A stretch of 64,000 nucleotides of DNA from Stappia indica. Lineage in GTDB: Bacteria; Pseudomonadota; Alphaproteobacteria; Rhizobiales; Stappiaceae. Below, in pieces: positions 9,593 through 17,894 of this stretch. The notes beneath the pieces are model-generated. The model was not told the origin of the DNA, ran no database searches, and worked only from the letters and a program-made list of their open reading frames with translations. Made by a program: the position numbers and the translations under genes. Location of the stretch: assembly GCF_009789575.1 (NCBI RefSeq), contig NZ_CP046908.1, forward strand, positions 3,997,001 through 4,061,000. Direction: 5' to 3'. Numbering within the stretch: position 1 is the first letter of the stretch; each line of letters opens with the position of its first letter.

Positions 9593-10128
9593 GCGCGCTC
9601 CGGGCCCGTTCGCTGGTCGCGCGGTGCGACCGGCAGGGTGAAGGGCGTTCCCTCGAAGGCATCCGCGCCGCGGCCGATGGAGCGGACCGCATCGACCATC
9701 CGCCCGTCGCGCTCCAGCAGCGTATCGGCAAGCGCCACCAGCCGGGCGTTGGGCGTTGCTGACGGCGACGCCCGGCGCAACGCGCCGGCGAGGGTCATCT
9801 CGTTCGCCCTGGGAGCCAGCGCACAGGTCGCGATGAAGGCCGCGGCGGTGGAGCGGCTGATCCCGGCGAAGCAGTGAATCACCAGCGGCGTTGCGCGGTC
9901 CCAGTCGCCGACGAAGGCGAGCAGCTCGCGCACATGCGCTTCGGCGGGAGGCGTCAGCCCTTCGGCCGGCGCGGTGATGTCGTTGAAGGCGAGGAAAAGG
10001 TGGTCGCCGGCAGCGATGCTCATCGGTCGGTCGACCCGCGTGCCGGCGTTGATCAAGGTGATCATCCTGCGCGCGCCGGTCCGCTCCACGGTTTCGTGCA
10101 AACGGGCGAGCGAACAGACGGTGATCAT
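9589..10128 (-). CDS. Dual-specificity/tyrosine-phosphatase-like protein
   Basis: This is a small cytoplasmic protein of 179 residues carrying the cysteine-phosphatase signature HCX5R as VIHCFAGISRSTAAA, with cysteine 86 and arginine 92. The upstream aspartate-rich loop FNDITAP may supply the general acid. Such alphaproteobacterial proteins are annotated as protein tyrosine phosphatases, but the physiological substrate is unknown. An open frame reaches 10179, but the ATG at 10128 has AGGGG a few bases upstream and starts a compact domain. It is translationally coupled to the NrtR-like regulator through an ATGA overlap, which suggests a functional link worth testing. Confidence 0.75.
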   Translation of the reverse strand: MITVCSLARLHETVERTGARRMITLINAGTRVDRPMSIAAGDHLFLAFNDITAPAEGLTPPAEAHVRELLAFVGDWDRATPLVIHCFAGISRSTAAAFIATCALAPRANEMTLAGALRRASPSATPNARLVALADTLLERDGRMVDAVRSIGRGADAFEGTPFTLPVAPRDQRTGPERA

Positions 10129-10219
10129 GGCATCCCCTGTATTGTCGTGACGTGCGGCCGACGCCGCATCAGGTGCCACGGCGTCCGCCTGAATTATTTA
10201 AGGCCTGTGCCCGCCCCTG

Positions 10220-10864
10220 TCACCGGCTTGACGCGGCGCGCATGCGCTCGAGCTCGGAAAACCGGTCGAGAAACAGTTTCTGAGCCGTTGCCACCGGCAG
10301 CGCTTCCAGCCCGAGGCGCGGGGGCTGGCCGCGCCGCTTGGCAAAACCGGTCGGCTCGCCGAACAGGCGGCAGGCTTCCTCGTCGCTGAAGCCGGCAAGC
10401 TCCACCGCCTCGAAATAGGCGGCGACATGATCCGCCTTCTTGGTCAGCCTGCGCAGGATCGCCGGTGTCGTAGCCGGCAGGGCGAAGCGCATGTGGATGG
10501 CCGCCTGCAGCCGCGCCTCGATCTCCTTGTAGCTGCCGCCCATCACCGCCTTGAACGGCGAGATCATGTCGCCGATGACGTATTCGGGGGCGTCGTGCAG
10601 CAGGATGGTCAGGCAGCTGTCGGGCGACAGGCCCGGCTCCATCTGCAGCGCAAGCCGCTCCACCAGCAGCGAATGCTCGGCGACGGAGAACGCGTTGTCG
10701 CCGATGGTCTGGCCATTCCAGCGCGCCACGCGCGCAAGGCCGTGGGCGATGTCCTCGATCTCGACGTCGAGCGGGGAGGGGTCGAGCAGGTCGAGCCTGC
10801 GGCCGGACAGCATGCGCTGCCAGGCCCGCATCGGCTCCGCCTTCTTTCCGGCCGCGCGGCTCAC
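10220..10864 (-). CDS. HD-domain phosphohydrolase (YfbR-like)
   Basis: A 214-residue HD-superfamily metal-dependent phosphohydrolase. The metal ligands are seen in NAFSVAEHSLLVERL (histidine 64) and LLHDAPEYVIGDM (His-Asp at 90-91). The order and spacing resemble E. coli YfbR, a 5'-deoxynucleotidase, and the rhizobial HD family hydrolases. The substrate is therefore probably a nucleoside monophosphate, by family inference only. The start is 13 bp downstream of the YgfZ-like gene, so these two are very likely cotranscribed; 91 bp separate it from the phosphatase gene. Confidence 0.83.
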   Translation of the reverse strand: MSRAAGKKAEPMRAWQRMLSGRRLDLLDPSPLDVEIEDIAHGLARVARWNGQTIGDNAFSVAEHSLLVERLALQMEPGLSPDSCLTILLHDAPEYVIGDMISPFKAVMGGSYKEIEARLQAAIHMRFALPATTPAILRRLTKKADHVAAYFEAVELAGFSDEEACRLFGEPTGFAKRRGQPPRLGLEALPVATAQKLFLDRFSELERMRAASSR

Positions 10865-10877
10865 GGACGCGCCGCCG

Positions 10878-11798
10878 TCATTCGGCTGTCTCCGGATTGG
10901 CGGCCGTCTCCGGCCAGGTGAAGCGGGCGAAGTCCGGCAGGGCCGGCTCCAGCTGCACTCCGCCGGCGGTCACCGGCTCGCCGCGGGTCCGGGCCTGGGC
11001 GATCCTGTCCAGCCGGACGAGCGCAAGGCCCGCACTGCCGTCGACGGTGCCGAGCGTTCCGGCAGGTTTTTCGCCTGCAAGGATCTCCGTTCCCGGGACC
11101 GGAAGGTCGGCCGTGCCGGTCACCTTGATGATGCGGCGCCGCGCGGTGCCGCGATGGCGCATCCGGCTCACCACCTCCTGGCCGATGAAGCAGCCCTTGT
11201 CGAAGGCAACGCCGTTGAGGTCGTCCATGTCCGCATCGTGCGGGAACGCATCACCGAGCGCGAAGTCGAAAGGCGCTTCCGGTACGCCGGCTGCAACGCG
11301 GCGCGCATGGTACTGCGCTTCGGTCCCGCCGGCAGCCAGGGCGTCGACGACGGCGGGCGGGCCGATCACGCGCCAGCCGAACCCGGCAAGGCGCGGGTCG
11401 GCGACGACGAGGCAGCCCTCCGCTTCCGGTTTCGGCCCGAAGGTTGCCGCGACCTTGTGCGTCTCGCTGACATCGGCGATCTCGACCTTGGAGCGAAGCT
11501 TGTAGAAGCCGAGCCGGCGGGCGAAGTCGCTCGCCGGCTCCTGCGCCGTGTCGAGGAGGTAACCGGCCTCGTCCGCCAGCACCAGGAAGTCGAACAGGAT
11601 CTTGCCCTGCGGTGTCAGCAGGGCACCGTAACCGGCTCCTTCCGCGTCGACATCGTCCATGTCGCAGGTCAGAAGGTTCTGCAGGAAGCCGTGCGCATCC
11701 GCCCCGGCGACGCGAAGGACCGCGCGCGAGGGGAGGGAGACGAAGGCCCTGTCGCCCTCATCCGTCGGCGCCGGCTGGTTGGGTGTGTCTTCACTCAT
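10878..11798 (-). CDS. ygfZ: YgfZ/GcvT-like folate-binding Fe-S maintenance protein
   Basis: YgfZ proteins bind tetrahydrofolate and help build or repair iron-sulphur clusters in some enzymes. The diagnostic KGC[YF]xGQE signature is present as KGCFIGQEVVSRMRHRG. The N-terminal GcvT-like domain begins VSLPSRAVLRVAGADAHGFLQNLLTCD. The protein is 306 residues from the ATG at 11798, which has GAGGAG about 10 bases upstream; a longer frame to 11846 lacks support. NadA in the same neighbourhood is an Fe-S enzyme, but any direct link is speculative. It is the first gene of the leftward run. Confidence 0.9.
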   Translation of the reverse strand: MSEDTPNQPAPTDEGDRAFVSLPSRAVLRVAGADAHGFLQNLLTCDMDDVDAEGAGYGALLTPQGKILFDFLVLADEAGYLLDTAQEPASDFARRLGFYKLRSKVEIADVSETHKVAATFGPKPEAEGCLVVADPRLAGFGWRVIGPPAVVDALAAGGTEAQYHARRVAAGVPEAPFDFALGDAFPHDADMDDLNGVAFDKGCFIGQEVVSRMRHRGTARRRIIKVTGTADLPVPGTEILAGEKPAGTLGTVDGSAGLALVRLDRIAQARTRGEPVTAGGVQLEPALPDFARFTWPETAANPETAE

Positions 11799-12097
11799 CG
11801 CGTCGCCGCTCCTCGGTTTTTCTCGCGGTGAATGCCGATGGTGCAAGCCGACTCAGGCCGGCTGCAATCCGTTTCTCGCGACATAGGCCGGAACGCAGCA
11901 AGCAACAAGGGGAGCGGGCTTGCCAGTGGGGTTACGGGAAAGCTGCGCAAAAGCGTGGGACGCCGGGTGTCCTGCCGAAAATTCGACACGGTTTGTTACC
12001 CTCTTCGCATTACGATCCGTTCTGGGTCCGTTGTCACCCATTTCCCGCTCTCGGGCCCTGTTGCCGGCATTTCCGGCAGTTTCTGGGGTTTGCTGCC

Positions 12098-12922
12098 ATG
12101 TGCCGCCTGGCTGCCTATATCGGTACCGAAATTCCGCTGGAAAACATCATCGCCCGGCCGCGCCACTCGCTGCTGGTGCAGAGCCAGGACGCCCAGGAGG
12201 CGAAGCTGCGCGTCAACGGTGACGGCTTCGGCATCGCCTGGTACGGCCACCTGCCCGAGCCGGGCCTGTTCAAGGACGTGCTGCCGGCCTGGGCCGACAC
12301 CAATCTGCCGAGCATCTGCCGGCTGGTGCGCTCTCGCCTCTTCCTGGCGCATGTGCGCGCCGCCACCACCGGCGCCTCGTCGCGTGAGAACTGCCACCCG
12401 TTCACCCATGGCCGCTGGGCGTTCATGCATAACGGCGGCATCGGCAATTTCGGTCATCTGCGACGGGACATGGAGGCGCTGATCGGCGACGACTATTACG
12501 CGCTGCGCCGGGGGACGACCGATTCAGAACTCTTCTTCCTGATGATGCTGTCCAACGGGCTGGACGAAGATGCGCCTGCCGCGCTGCGCAAGACGCTGGC
12601 CCAGTTGCTCGGCATTGCCGAGCGGCGCGGCACGGCCGGCCAGCCGATCCGTCTCACTTGCGCATTCAGTGACGGTGCGCGGATCTTCGCGTTCCGCTTC
12701 GCCGACGACCGCCAGGCGCCCACGCTCTATCTGTCCGATTGCCTCGACCACGGCGGGCGCGCCTTCGCGTCCGAGCCGCTGGAGGGACCCTGCGCGCGCT
12801 GGCGCACCGTCGAGCAGGACCTGCTCTACGAACTGGCGCCGAACAGGCTCGACGTGCATGCGATCGCCGCTGCTCCCACGCCGATGGCCGTCGTGGCTCC
12901 GCTGCGGTCGCTGTCTGCGTAA
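12098..12922 (+). CDS. Class II glutamine amidotransferase (YafJ/EgtC-like)
   Basis: This is an N-terminal-nucleophile (Ntn) amidotransferase domain protein of 274 residues. Residue 2 is cysteine (MCRLAAYIG), the expected nucleophile after removal of Met1, so the ATG at 12098 is firm although the frame is open upstream. Supporting motifs are VNGDGFGIAWYG, LFLAHVRAATTG, NCHPFTHGRWAFMHNGGI and the TTDSELFF segment. The glutaminase half stands alone with no synthase domain, as in E. coli YafJ and mycobacterial EgtC. No ergothioneine genes are near, so the acceptor substrate is unknown. Confidence 0.88.
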   Translation: MCRLAAYIGTEIPLENIIARPRHSLLVQSQDAQEAKLRVNGDGFGIAWYGHLPEPGLFKDVLPAWADTNLPSICRLVRSRLFLAHVRAATTGASSRENCHPFTHGRWAFMHNGGIGNFGHLRRDMEALIGDDYYALRRGTTDSELFFLMMLSNGLDEDAPAALRKTLAQLLGIAERRGTAGQPIRLTCAFSDGARIFAFRFADDRQAPTLYLSDCLDHGGRAFASEPLEGPCARWRTVEQDLLYELAPNRLDVHAIAAAPTPMAVVAPLRSLSA

Positions 12923-12926
12923 GAAA

Positions 12927-12957
12927 GAACGCCCCGCACGGTTCGTGCAGGGCGTTC
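12927..12957 (+). terminator. Bidirectional terminator between convergent genes
   Basis: A 14-bp stem with one mismatch (12927-12940 with 12944-12957, 3-base loop) starts five bases after the amidotransferase stop. It has no clear T-run, and lies between the convergent genes ending at 12922 and 12990. Confidence 0.55.
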
Positions 12958-12989
12958 GGGTCACGACGGGCCTGGCGGGGAAGTCGAGA

Positions 12990-13748
12990 TCAGGCGGGGC
13001 TTGGCAGCGAGCCGCGCCCCTTGCCGAAGGCTGCGGTGATCGAGGCGATGCGGGCGCTCGCCGGGATCGGGCGGATGGTGAAAAGGCGCGGGATGCGGTT
13101 GTGACCGGCATCGCTTGCCAGCGCCATCAGCGATTCGATCTGCTCGCCGACCCGGCGATGGGTCTCCGTCTCGATGCGGATGCGCCGCCAGACGTGCCGC
13201 TGGACCACCAGGTCGAGGCACGCCTTGATGTCGCTGATCAGGAATTCGAGATCGAGCGTCGGCAGGCCGAGATAGGCGCGCAACTCGTCGAACACCGTCT
13301 TCAGCACGGCCGCATAGGCGAATTCCTCGGAGGCGGGGCGCAGCTCGTTGATGTCGAGGCACTGGATCTGTGCCTCTTCGCGGGCGGTTTCGATGAAGGC
13401 GGCGATCTGGCCGCTGCTAAGCGTCGCCGTGCCGTCCTCGAGCGCCAGCTGCTTCATCAGCAGCGAGGCCTCGAAAATGTCGAGAATCCGGCGCGACAGC
13501 AGGTGCACCAGCTCCCGCAGGGCGCGCTCCTGGGCAGGATTGCACTCGACGAAATTCATCTCGACGATATCGAACAGCCCCGCCTCGAAGGTTTCGCTCA
13601 TGTTGCGGAAGCAGGCATGGTGATGGAGCAGCTTGTTGACCGCCGGCAGCGCATCCACCTCCACCGGGCAGTCCGACATGCAGATATCGTTGATGTCGGT
13701 GAAGCGCGGTGCAGTGGTGCGGTTCTGGCTATTCTGGCTCTTGAACAC
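12990..13748 (-). CDS. Hypothetical helical protein
   Basis: I do not recognise this 252-residue protein. It starts with GTG, supported by a strong AAAGGAG six bases upstream. The sequence looks soluble and mainly alpha-helical, with no signal peptide or transmembrane segment. It has cysteines at several places in the N-terminal half (ICMSDCPVE, HHHACFRN, FVECNPAQ). A basic C-terminal tail (FGKGRGSLPSPA) follows IPASARIASITAAF. The His/Cys-containing stretch LLHHHACFRN could bind metal, but that is a guess. It is transcribed alone, convergent with the amidotransferase. Confidence 0.7.
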   Translation of the reverse strand: MFKSQNSQNRTTAPRFTDINDICMSDCPVEVDALPAVNKLLHHHACFRNMSETFEAGLFDIVEMNFVECNPAQERALRELVHLLSRRILDIFEASLLMKQLALEDGTATLSSGQIAAFIETAREEAQIQCLDINELRPASEEFAYAAVLKTVFDELRAYLGLPTLDLEFLISDIKACLDLVVQRHVWRRIRIETETHRRVGEQIESLMALASDAGHNRIPRLFTIRPIPASARIASITAAFGKGRGSLPSPA

Positions 13749-14091
13749 GGCAATCTCCTTTGCCGTCCCGTGACGGGGGCGGCGCGATCTCTCGTCTTGT
13801 CTTTTGGGTGTCCGGCCGGAGATGGCCGTCTTGGTTAAACGATTCCGAATCGCGATCTGAGTCGCAATTAGGAAACGCCTCGCAAGGGCAAGGTTATTTC
13901 AGTCCGCGGGAGCGGTTTCATGTGGACAATCGCGAATCGGGCACACCGGCGCATCAAGCGCCCGCCTGTGACGGCAATCACGGCAAGTTGAGAGGCTTCC
14001 AGGGCAGGATCTGCGGCAAATAACGAGGGATTTACGGCTTTGCGCTAGATTGCGCTCAAGCCGCATCCGTGAGACTGCGAAGGTTGTTCGA
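13749..14091. promoter_or_regulatory. Divergent promoter region between 13748(-) and 14092(+)
   Basis: This is a 343-bp non-coding stretch with relatively AT-rich parts. It contains a perfect 13-base palindrome, CGATTCCGAATCG, at 13840-13852. Just beside it at 13832-13838 is TGGTTAA, which on the minus strand is TTAACCA, a CtrA-like half-site. Neither is strong enough to name a regulator. No small reading frame looks convincing here. Confidence 0.35.
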
Positions 14092-15354
14092 ATGATCGAG
14101 ATTTCCCGCGAGACATTCCCTGGCGCCGGCCGGTTTCCGTCCGCCCTTGCCGCATTGCTGATCGCGGCCGGCACGCTGACGATGGGCGGCAGCGGAGCGG
14201 TCGCCCGCGATCCGGCACCGATGACCCCGATCGCCGGCGCGAGCCTGGTGGCCGAGGCCGACGATCCGGACATGCCCCTGCAGATCCTGGTATCGCTGGA
14301 CGAGCAGAAGCTGGAGGTCTATCGCGGCACGAAGCTGATCGAGACCACACGCATCTCGTCGGGCAAGCGCGGGCATGGCACGCCGACCGGCGTCTTCAGC
14401 ATCCTGGAGAAGCGGCGGCGCCACTTCTCGAACCTCTACAACAATGCGCCGATGCCCTACATGCAGCGCCTGACCTGGTCGGGCATCGCCCTGCACGAGG
14501 GTGTCGTGCCGAACTATCCGGCCTCGCACGGGTGCATCCGCATGCCGCGCGGCTTCGCGCAGCAGCTCTTCTCGATGACCGATCGCGGCGCCCATGTGAT
14601 CGTGACGCGCAAGCGGGCCGAGCCCCGCGCCGTCACCCATGCGGCGCTGCCGGCCCTGCGCCTTCCGGAGACGGAGGTCGCGAGCCTCGCGGCCGAGTTG
14701 CGACCGGGCCTGCCAGGTGCCGTGACGGACGGCGATGCGGGCACCGTCGGATCCATCGGCCCGACCGAGCCGACCCTGAAGCTGCCGTCCCAGCCGCTGC
14801 GCATCCTCGTGACGCCGACCTCCGCCCAGGAGCGACTGCGCGACATGCAGCGGGTTCTCGACCAGCTCGGCTACGACCCGGGTCCGGTCGACGGAGTGAT
14901 GGGGCGCAAGACCCGTGCGGCGATCCGCCTGTTCCAGGAAGGGGCCGAACTGCCGGTGACCGGCGAGCCGACCGATCTCGTGCTGCGCGCGCTCTACGCC
15001 GAAGCGGGAGAGGCGGGGCCGGCGACCGGCCGGCTCTATGTGCGGCGGAACTTCAAGGAGGTCTATTCGGCCAATGTGGTGCTGAAGGATCCCGACCAGC
15101 CGCTCGGCACCCATCTGTTCACCGCCATTGCCGGCCTTGCGCCCGGCGCCGACCCTCGCTGGATGACGGTTGTGGCGGACGAAGCGGAGAACCGCTCGCC
15201 GGAGACCATCCTCGACCGGATCGAATGGACGCCGGATGCACGCGCCTTCGTGGAGGAAAACCTTGCCCTCGGCTCGTCGCTTGTGGTCACCGACCGTCCG
15301 TTCCGCCTGCATTCGGGGCTCGGAACCGACTTCGTGGTGATGACGCGCCAGTAA
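14092..15354 (+). CDS. L,D-transpeptidase with peptidoglycan-binding domain
   Basis: A YkuD-family L,D-transpeptidase forms 3-3 peptidoglycan crosslinks or attaches proteins to the wall in the periplasm. A hydrophobic signal segment covers about residues 17-36. The YkuD domain spans roughly 62-180, with histidine 135 (ALHEG) and the catalytic SHGCIR motif at 145-150 (cysteine 148). A PG_binding_1 domain follows at about 265-320 (MQRVLDQLGYDPGPVDGVMGRKTRAAI). The last 100 residues are unassigned. The ATG at 14092 has AAGG eight bases upstream; a TTG at 14050 would add 14 residues. Total length is 420 residues. Confidence 0.9.
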   Translation: MIEISRETFPGAGRFPSALAALLIAAGTLTMGGSGAVARDPAPMTPIAGASLVAEADDPDMPLQILVSLDEQKLEVYRGTKLIETTRISSGKRGHGTPTGVFSILEKRRRHFSNLYNNAPMPYMQRLTWSGIALHEGVVPNYPASHGCIRMPRGFAQQLFSMTDRGAHVIVTRKRAEPRAVTHAALPALRLPETEVASLAAELRPGLPGAVTDGDAGTVGSIGPTEPTLKLPSQPLRILVTPTSAQERLRDMQRVLDQLGYDPGPVDGVMGRKTRAAIRLFQEGAELPVTGEPTDLVLRALYAEAGEAGPATGRLYVRRNFKEVYSANVVLKDPDQPLGTHLFTAIAGLAPGADPRWMTVVADEAENRSPETILDRIEWTPDARAFVEENLALGSSLVVTDRPFRLHSGLGTDFVVMTRQ

Positions 15355-15374
15355 GTCTCAAGGCTCATCGGGCA

Positions 15375-15415
15375 AACGAAAAGCGGCGGAGGGATGCCCT
15401 CCGCCGCTTTTCGTT
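15375..15415. terminator. Strong 19-bp palindromic terminator between convergent genes
   Basis: The arms 15375-15393 and 15397-15415 are perfect complements of 19 bases with a 3-base loop (ATG). The outer part of each arm is A/T-rich (AACGAAAAG and its complement), so it can terminate both the L,D-transpeptidase transcript and the convergent one ending at 15438. Confidence 0.8.
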
Positions 15416-15437
15416 GCTTGCCCGGGATGCCGGGCGA

Positions 15438-16133
15438 TCAATCGCCGGCGACGAAATAGTGCAGCGTGCCGTCCGGACCGATGCCGACACGGTAGAAGGT
15501 CCAGGCGCCGGTCGCCTCCATGTCGGCCATGTCGCCGGACGTGACGACGCGGTACATCTCCACCTTCTGTTCCTTGGTCAGCCGGGCGAGCGGAATGCGC
15601 GAGAAATACGGCCAGATATACATTTCCTGCGCCGTCCCCTTGTCGACATGGACATAGCCGGTCTCCAGCAACTCGGTCAGGATCGCCATCACCTCCAGGC
15701 CCTCTCCGTCGCCGGAACTTGACTTGATGAACTCGATCGGGTCACCCGTCTCGCCGAAAGAGAGCGTGGGCATCATCTCGTTGCCCTCCAGCACCATGCG
15801 GAAGCGGTCGAGGTCTCCGGCATGCGCTGCCTCCAGCAGTTGGGCGCGTGTGCGGGCCACAGCCTTGGGCAGGTCGGCATCGCCGTATTTCACTTCCGGA
15901 AGGTGGAGAGGCTGTACGCCATAGGCGCCCGAGGCGGCGGTGCCCGGTTCCGGAGCGGCGGCCGGAGCCTCCAGCGCGTCGGACGGGATCTGGGTTGTCT
16001 CCGCCGGCGCTTCGGTCGGCGTCACCTGGATCCGCTCCGTCCGCACGGTTGCCGCTTCCGCACTGGCAGACGTGTTGAGCGCAACTGTGAGCAGAAGGGC
16101 GGCAAGGGCCGGACCAGCGTGCATGTCGATCAT
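15438..16133 (-). CDS. Exported hypothetical protein
   Basis: This 231-residue protein has a cleavable-looking signal peptide (ALAALLLTVALNTSASAEA, about residues 9-27) and a Thr/Pro/Ala-rich linker to about residue 65. The C-terminal domain contains AHAGDLDRFRMVLEGNEMMPTLSFGETGDPIEFIKSSS written here in parts: AHAGDLDRFRMVL, then FGETGDPIEFIKSSSGDG, and a WTFYRVGIGPDGTLHYFVAGD ending. I believe similar exported proteins occur across Rhizobiales, but I know no function. It is convergent with the L,D-transpeptidase and shares its terminator, so an envelope role is possible but unproven. Confidence 0.75.
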   Translation of the reverse strand: MIDMHAGPALAALLLTVALNTSASAEAATVRTERIQVTPTEAPAETTQIPSDALEAPAAAPEPGTAASGAYGVQPLHLPEVKYGDADLPKAVARTRAQLLEAAHAGDLDRFRMVLEGNEMMPTLSFGETGDPIEFIKSSSGDGEGLEVMAILTELLETGYVHVDKGTAQEMYIWPYFSRIPLARLTKEQKVEMYRVVTSGDMADMEATGAWTFYRVGIGPDGTLHYFVAGD

Positions 16134-16277
16134 TCCTCTTGTCGGGGCGGGCTCTCGTCGGCAGACCCTATACCAAGCAGGGAGTGGGGGAAATCACGCC
16201 TTGTCGATCAAGGATTGCGCTCTGTCCCCGGCCGGTTCGGCGCGAACGGTTGAGCTTGCCGGTGCTGTTGGTTAGGG

Positions 16278-16955
16278 ATGAGCGAGAGCAGGCTGCGGGG
16301 CTGTCCGCTGGCAGGGGGTCGGGAGCTTTTGCAGGAACCGTTGTTCTTTTTCATCGGGCTGGGCATTGGTGTCGCCACCAGTGCGCCGGTCGGTCCCGTG
16401 AATATCGCGGTCATCCAGCGCGCGTTTCGCTCCGGGCTGTTGCCGGGCCTGTGTGCCGGTTTCGGCGCCATGCTCGCGGACGGGCTCTATGCGACCTTTG
16501 CGGCCTTCGGCGTGACCGTGGTCTCCGATTTCGTCGATCAGCACAGCCGGATCATCCAGTCGGTCGGCGGCGTGCTGGTGATCCTCTTCGGTCTGCGCAT
16601 CCTGATGACACGGCCGCATTTCGAGGCCGGCGACGAGGCCCCGCAGGGGCTGATGTCCGGCCTGGTCGGCGGATTCGCGATGACCGCCACCAATCCGGGC
16701 GTGGTGCTCGGGTTTCTGGCGATCTTCGGCAGTCTCGGCGAATGGGCGCCGGATCCGGGCAACTATATCGGCGCCGCCACGCTGGTGCTCGGTGTGCTGA
16801 CCGGTGCGCTGGTCTGGTGGATCCTGCTGGCGTCGCTCGTTTCGCACCTGCGCGAAAGGATGAACGACACCTGGCTATTGTGGATCAACCGGGTTGCCGG
16901 CGGGGCGCTCTGCGCCTTCGGCCTGGCGATCTTCGCCCATCTCTACCTTTTGTGA
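16278..16955 (+). CDS. LysE-family translocator
   Basis: This is a polytopic inner-membrane exporter of the LysE/RhtB superfamily, which exports amino acids and related small molecules. The N-terminal signature is GIGVATSAPVGPVNIAVIQRA, a variant of the usual G-x-SPGP motif. Six hydrophobic segments can be seen, and TATNPGVVLGF matches the central conserved TNP motif. The ATG at 16278 gives 225 residues with 17 before the family-typical start; a TTG at 16329 (LQEPLFFFIGLG) is an alternative. Substrate cannot be assigned. It stands alone between two leftward genes. Confidence 0.85.
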   Translation: MSESRLRGCPLAGGRELLQEPLFFFIGLGIGVATSAPVGPVNIAVIQRAFRSGLLPGLCAGFGAMLADGLYATFAAFGVTVVSDFVDQHSRIIQSVGGVLVILFGLRILMTRPHFEAGDEAPQGLMSGLVGGFAMTATNPGVVLGFLAIFGSLGEWAPDPGNYIGAATLVLGVLTGALVWWILLASLVSHLRERMNDTWLLWINRVAGGALCAFGLAIFAHLYLL

Positions 16956-16983
16956 GGGCGCCTCTAGCGGGTCCTCAGAACCG

Positions 16984-17256
16984 TCAATGCATGGGCTTGA
17001 ACAGCGTGTAGTCACCGCGGCGGACCCGCTCCGGCAGGCCCTCGGCAAGCTGCGCGACCGCTTCCTCGCCATAGGTGGTCACCAGGTCGACAAAGGCGGT
17101 GAACAGTGCCGCATGGGCGACAGCCGCAGAATCGAGACCATCGGCGACGGCCTCCGCAAACGCGTGATCGATGTAGCCGAGGGCCATCCGCCGGATGTCC
17201 TGATCGGTGACCGGGCCTTCATCGAACTCGGTTTCGGTGTTTTCGCTGTCGTGCAT
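16984..17256 (-). CDS. Small acidic hypothetical protein
   Basis: This 90-residue acidic protein (HDSENTETEFDEGPVTDQD) has a predicted helical middle (IRRMALGYIDHAFAEAVADG) and ends in RRGDYTLFKPMH. There is no signal peptide, membrane segment or cysteine motif. It looks like a conserved alphaproteobacterial small protein, but I cannot name a family. The promoter lies in the AT-rich 17257-17398 region. Confidence 0.7.
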   Translation of the reverse strand: MHDSENTETEFDEGPVTDQDIRRMALGYIDHAFAEAVADGLDSAAVAHAALFTAFVDLVTTYGEEAVAQLAEGLPERVRRGDYTLFKPMH

Positions 17257-17398
17257 AAGGGCTGCCTGATTTCCTGTCGACGCGTCCGGTCGAGGCGTCG
17301 TGCAGCCCTCACTGTGCGTGAGTCGTGGCAGGACCGTAAAGAAAAGCTTAAAACCTTCGCTAAATTCCGAAGAATATGGTTAACGCCGCTTCAGGATT
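17257..17398 (-). promoter_or_regulatory. AT-rich promoter region with CtrA-like box
   Basis: This AT-rich stretch lies upstream of the gene starting at 17256. It contains TTAACCAT on the minus strand (17376-17383), the 8-base CtrA consensus of Rhizobiales. One such octamer is expected by chance roughly twice in 64 kb counting both strands, so this is only suggestive. Confidence 0.25.
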
Positions 17399-17827
17399 TC
17401 AACGGTTGTAGCGGGTGGTGACGTTGCGGATCAGCGCGCCGCCTTCCTCGATATAGCGGGCAAGTGCCGCCTCTGCTGCCGGCGTGCATTTGACGTAGAC
17501 AGAGGAGAACCCGCGATAACCCTGGTTGAAGCGTTCGATGAAGCGACGCCGGCGTTCATCGTCCTGAACTTCCGCATCCAGCAGAGCCTCCATCTCGTCG
17601 CGCCAGACGGTGCCATCGGGCGAGCCGCAGAGCGGGCGGAGGTAGTGGAGTGCGCCGAGGATCTCCGACAGCCGCATCAACTCCGCCTCGTAGGGCGGGT
17701 CCTCCACCCGCGCGGGCACCTGCGCAGCGCCCGGCGCAACCTGTGCGGCAAGCACGGCGAAAGCGAGCAGCGCGGCAAGCGGGATCAGGCGCATCTGAGG
17801 GAAGGGCAGGCGGAGCGGGCGTTTCAT
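17399..17827 (-). CDS. TIGR02301 family secreted protein
   Basis: A 142-residue exported protein of the TIGR02301 family, known mainly from Rhizobiales and relatives. A signal segment (LIPLAALLAFAVLAAQVAPGAAQ, about residues 14-36) is followed by the conserved RLSEILGALHYLRPLC and, near the C-terminus, a VKCTPAAEAAL segment. The two well-separated cysteines suggest a periplasmic disulphide. The function is unknown. The frame continues to 17911, but the ATG at 17827 puts the signal peptide at the N-terminus. It follows the Nudix gene by 67 bp. Confidence 0.82.
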   Translation of the reverse strand: MKRPLRLPFPQMRLIPLAALLAFAVLAAQVAPGAAQVPARVEDPPYEAELMRLSEILGALHYLRPLCGSPDGTVWRDEMEALLDAEVQDDERRRRFIERFNQGYRGFSSVYVKCTPAAEAALARYIEEGGALIRNVTTRYNR

Positions 17828-17894
17828 GGCCGGCAAGATGCGCCGTCTGGTGCCGTTCCGCAAGGGGAGGGGAGCCTGCCCCGGCACTGCGCGG

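Noticed and set aside
8568-9731. Upstream extension of the thioesterase frame across the NrtR-like gene
   Set aside because: The extra sequence is Arg/Pro/Ala-rich out-of-frame translation of the regulator gene. The hotdog domain begins at 8567.
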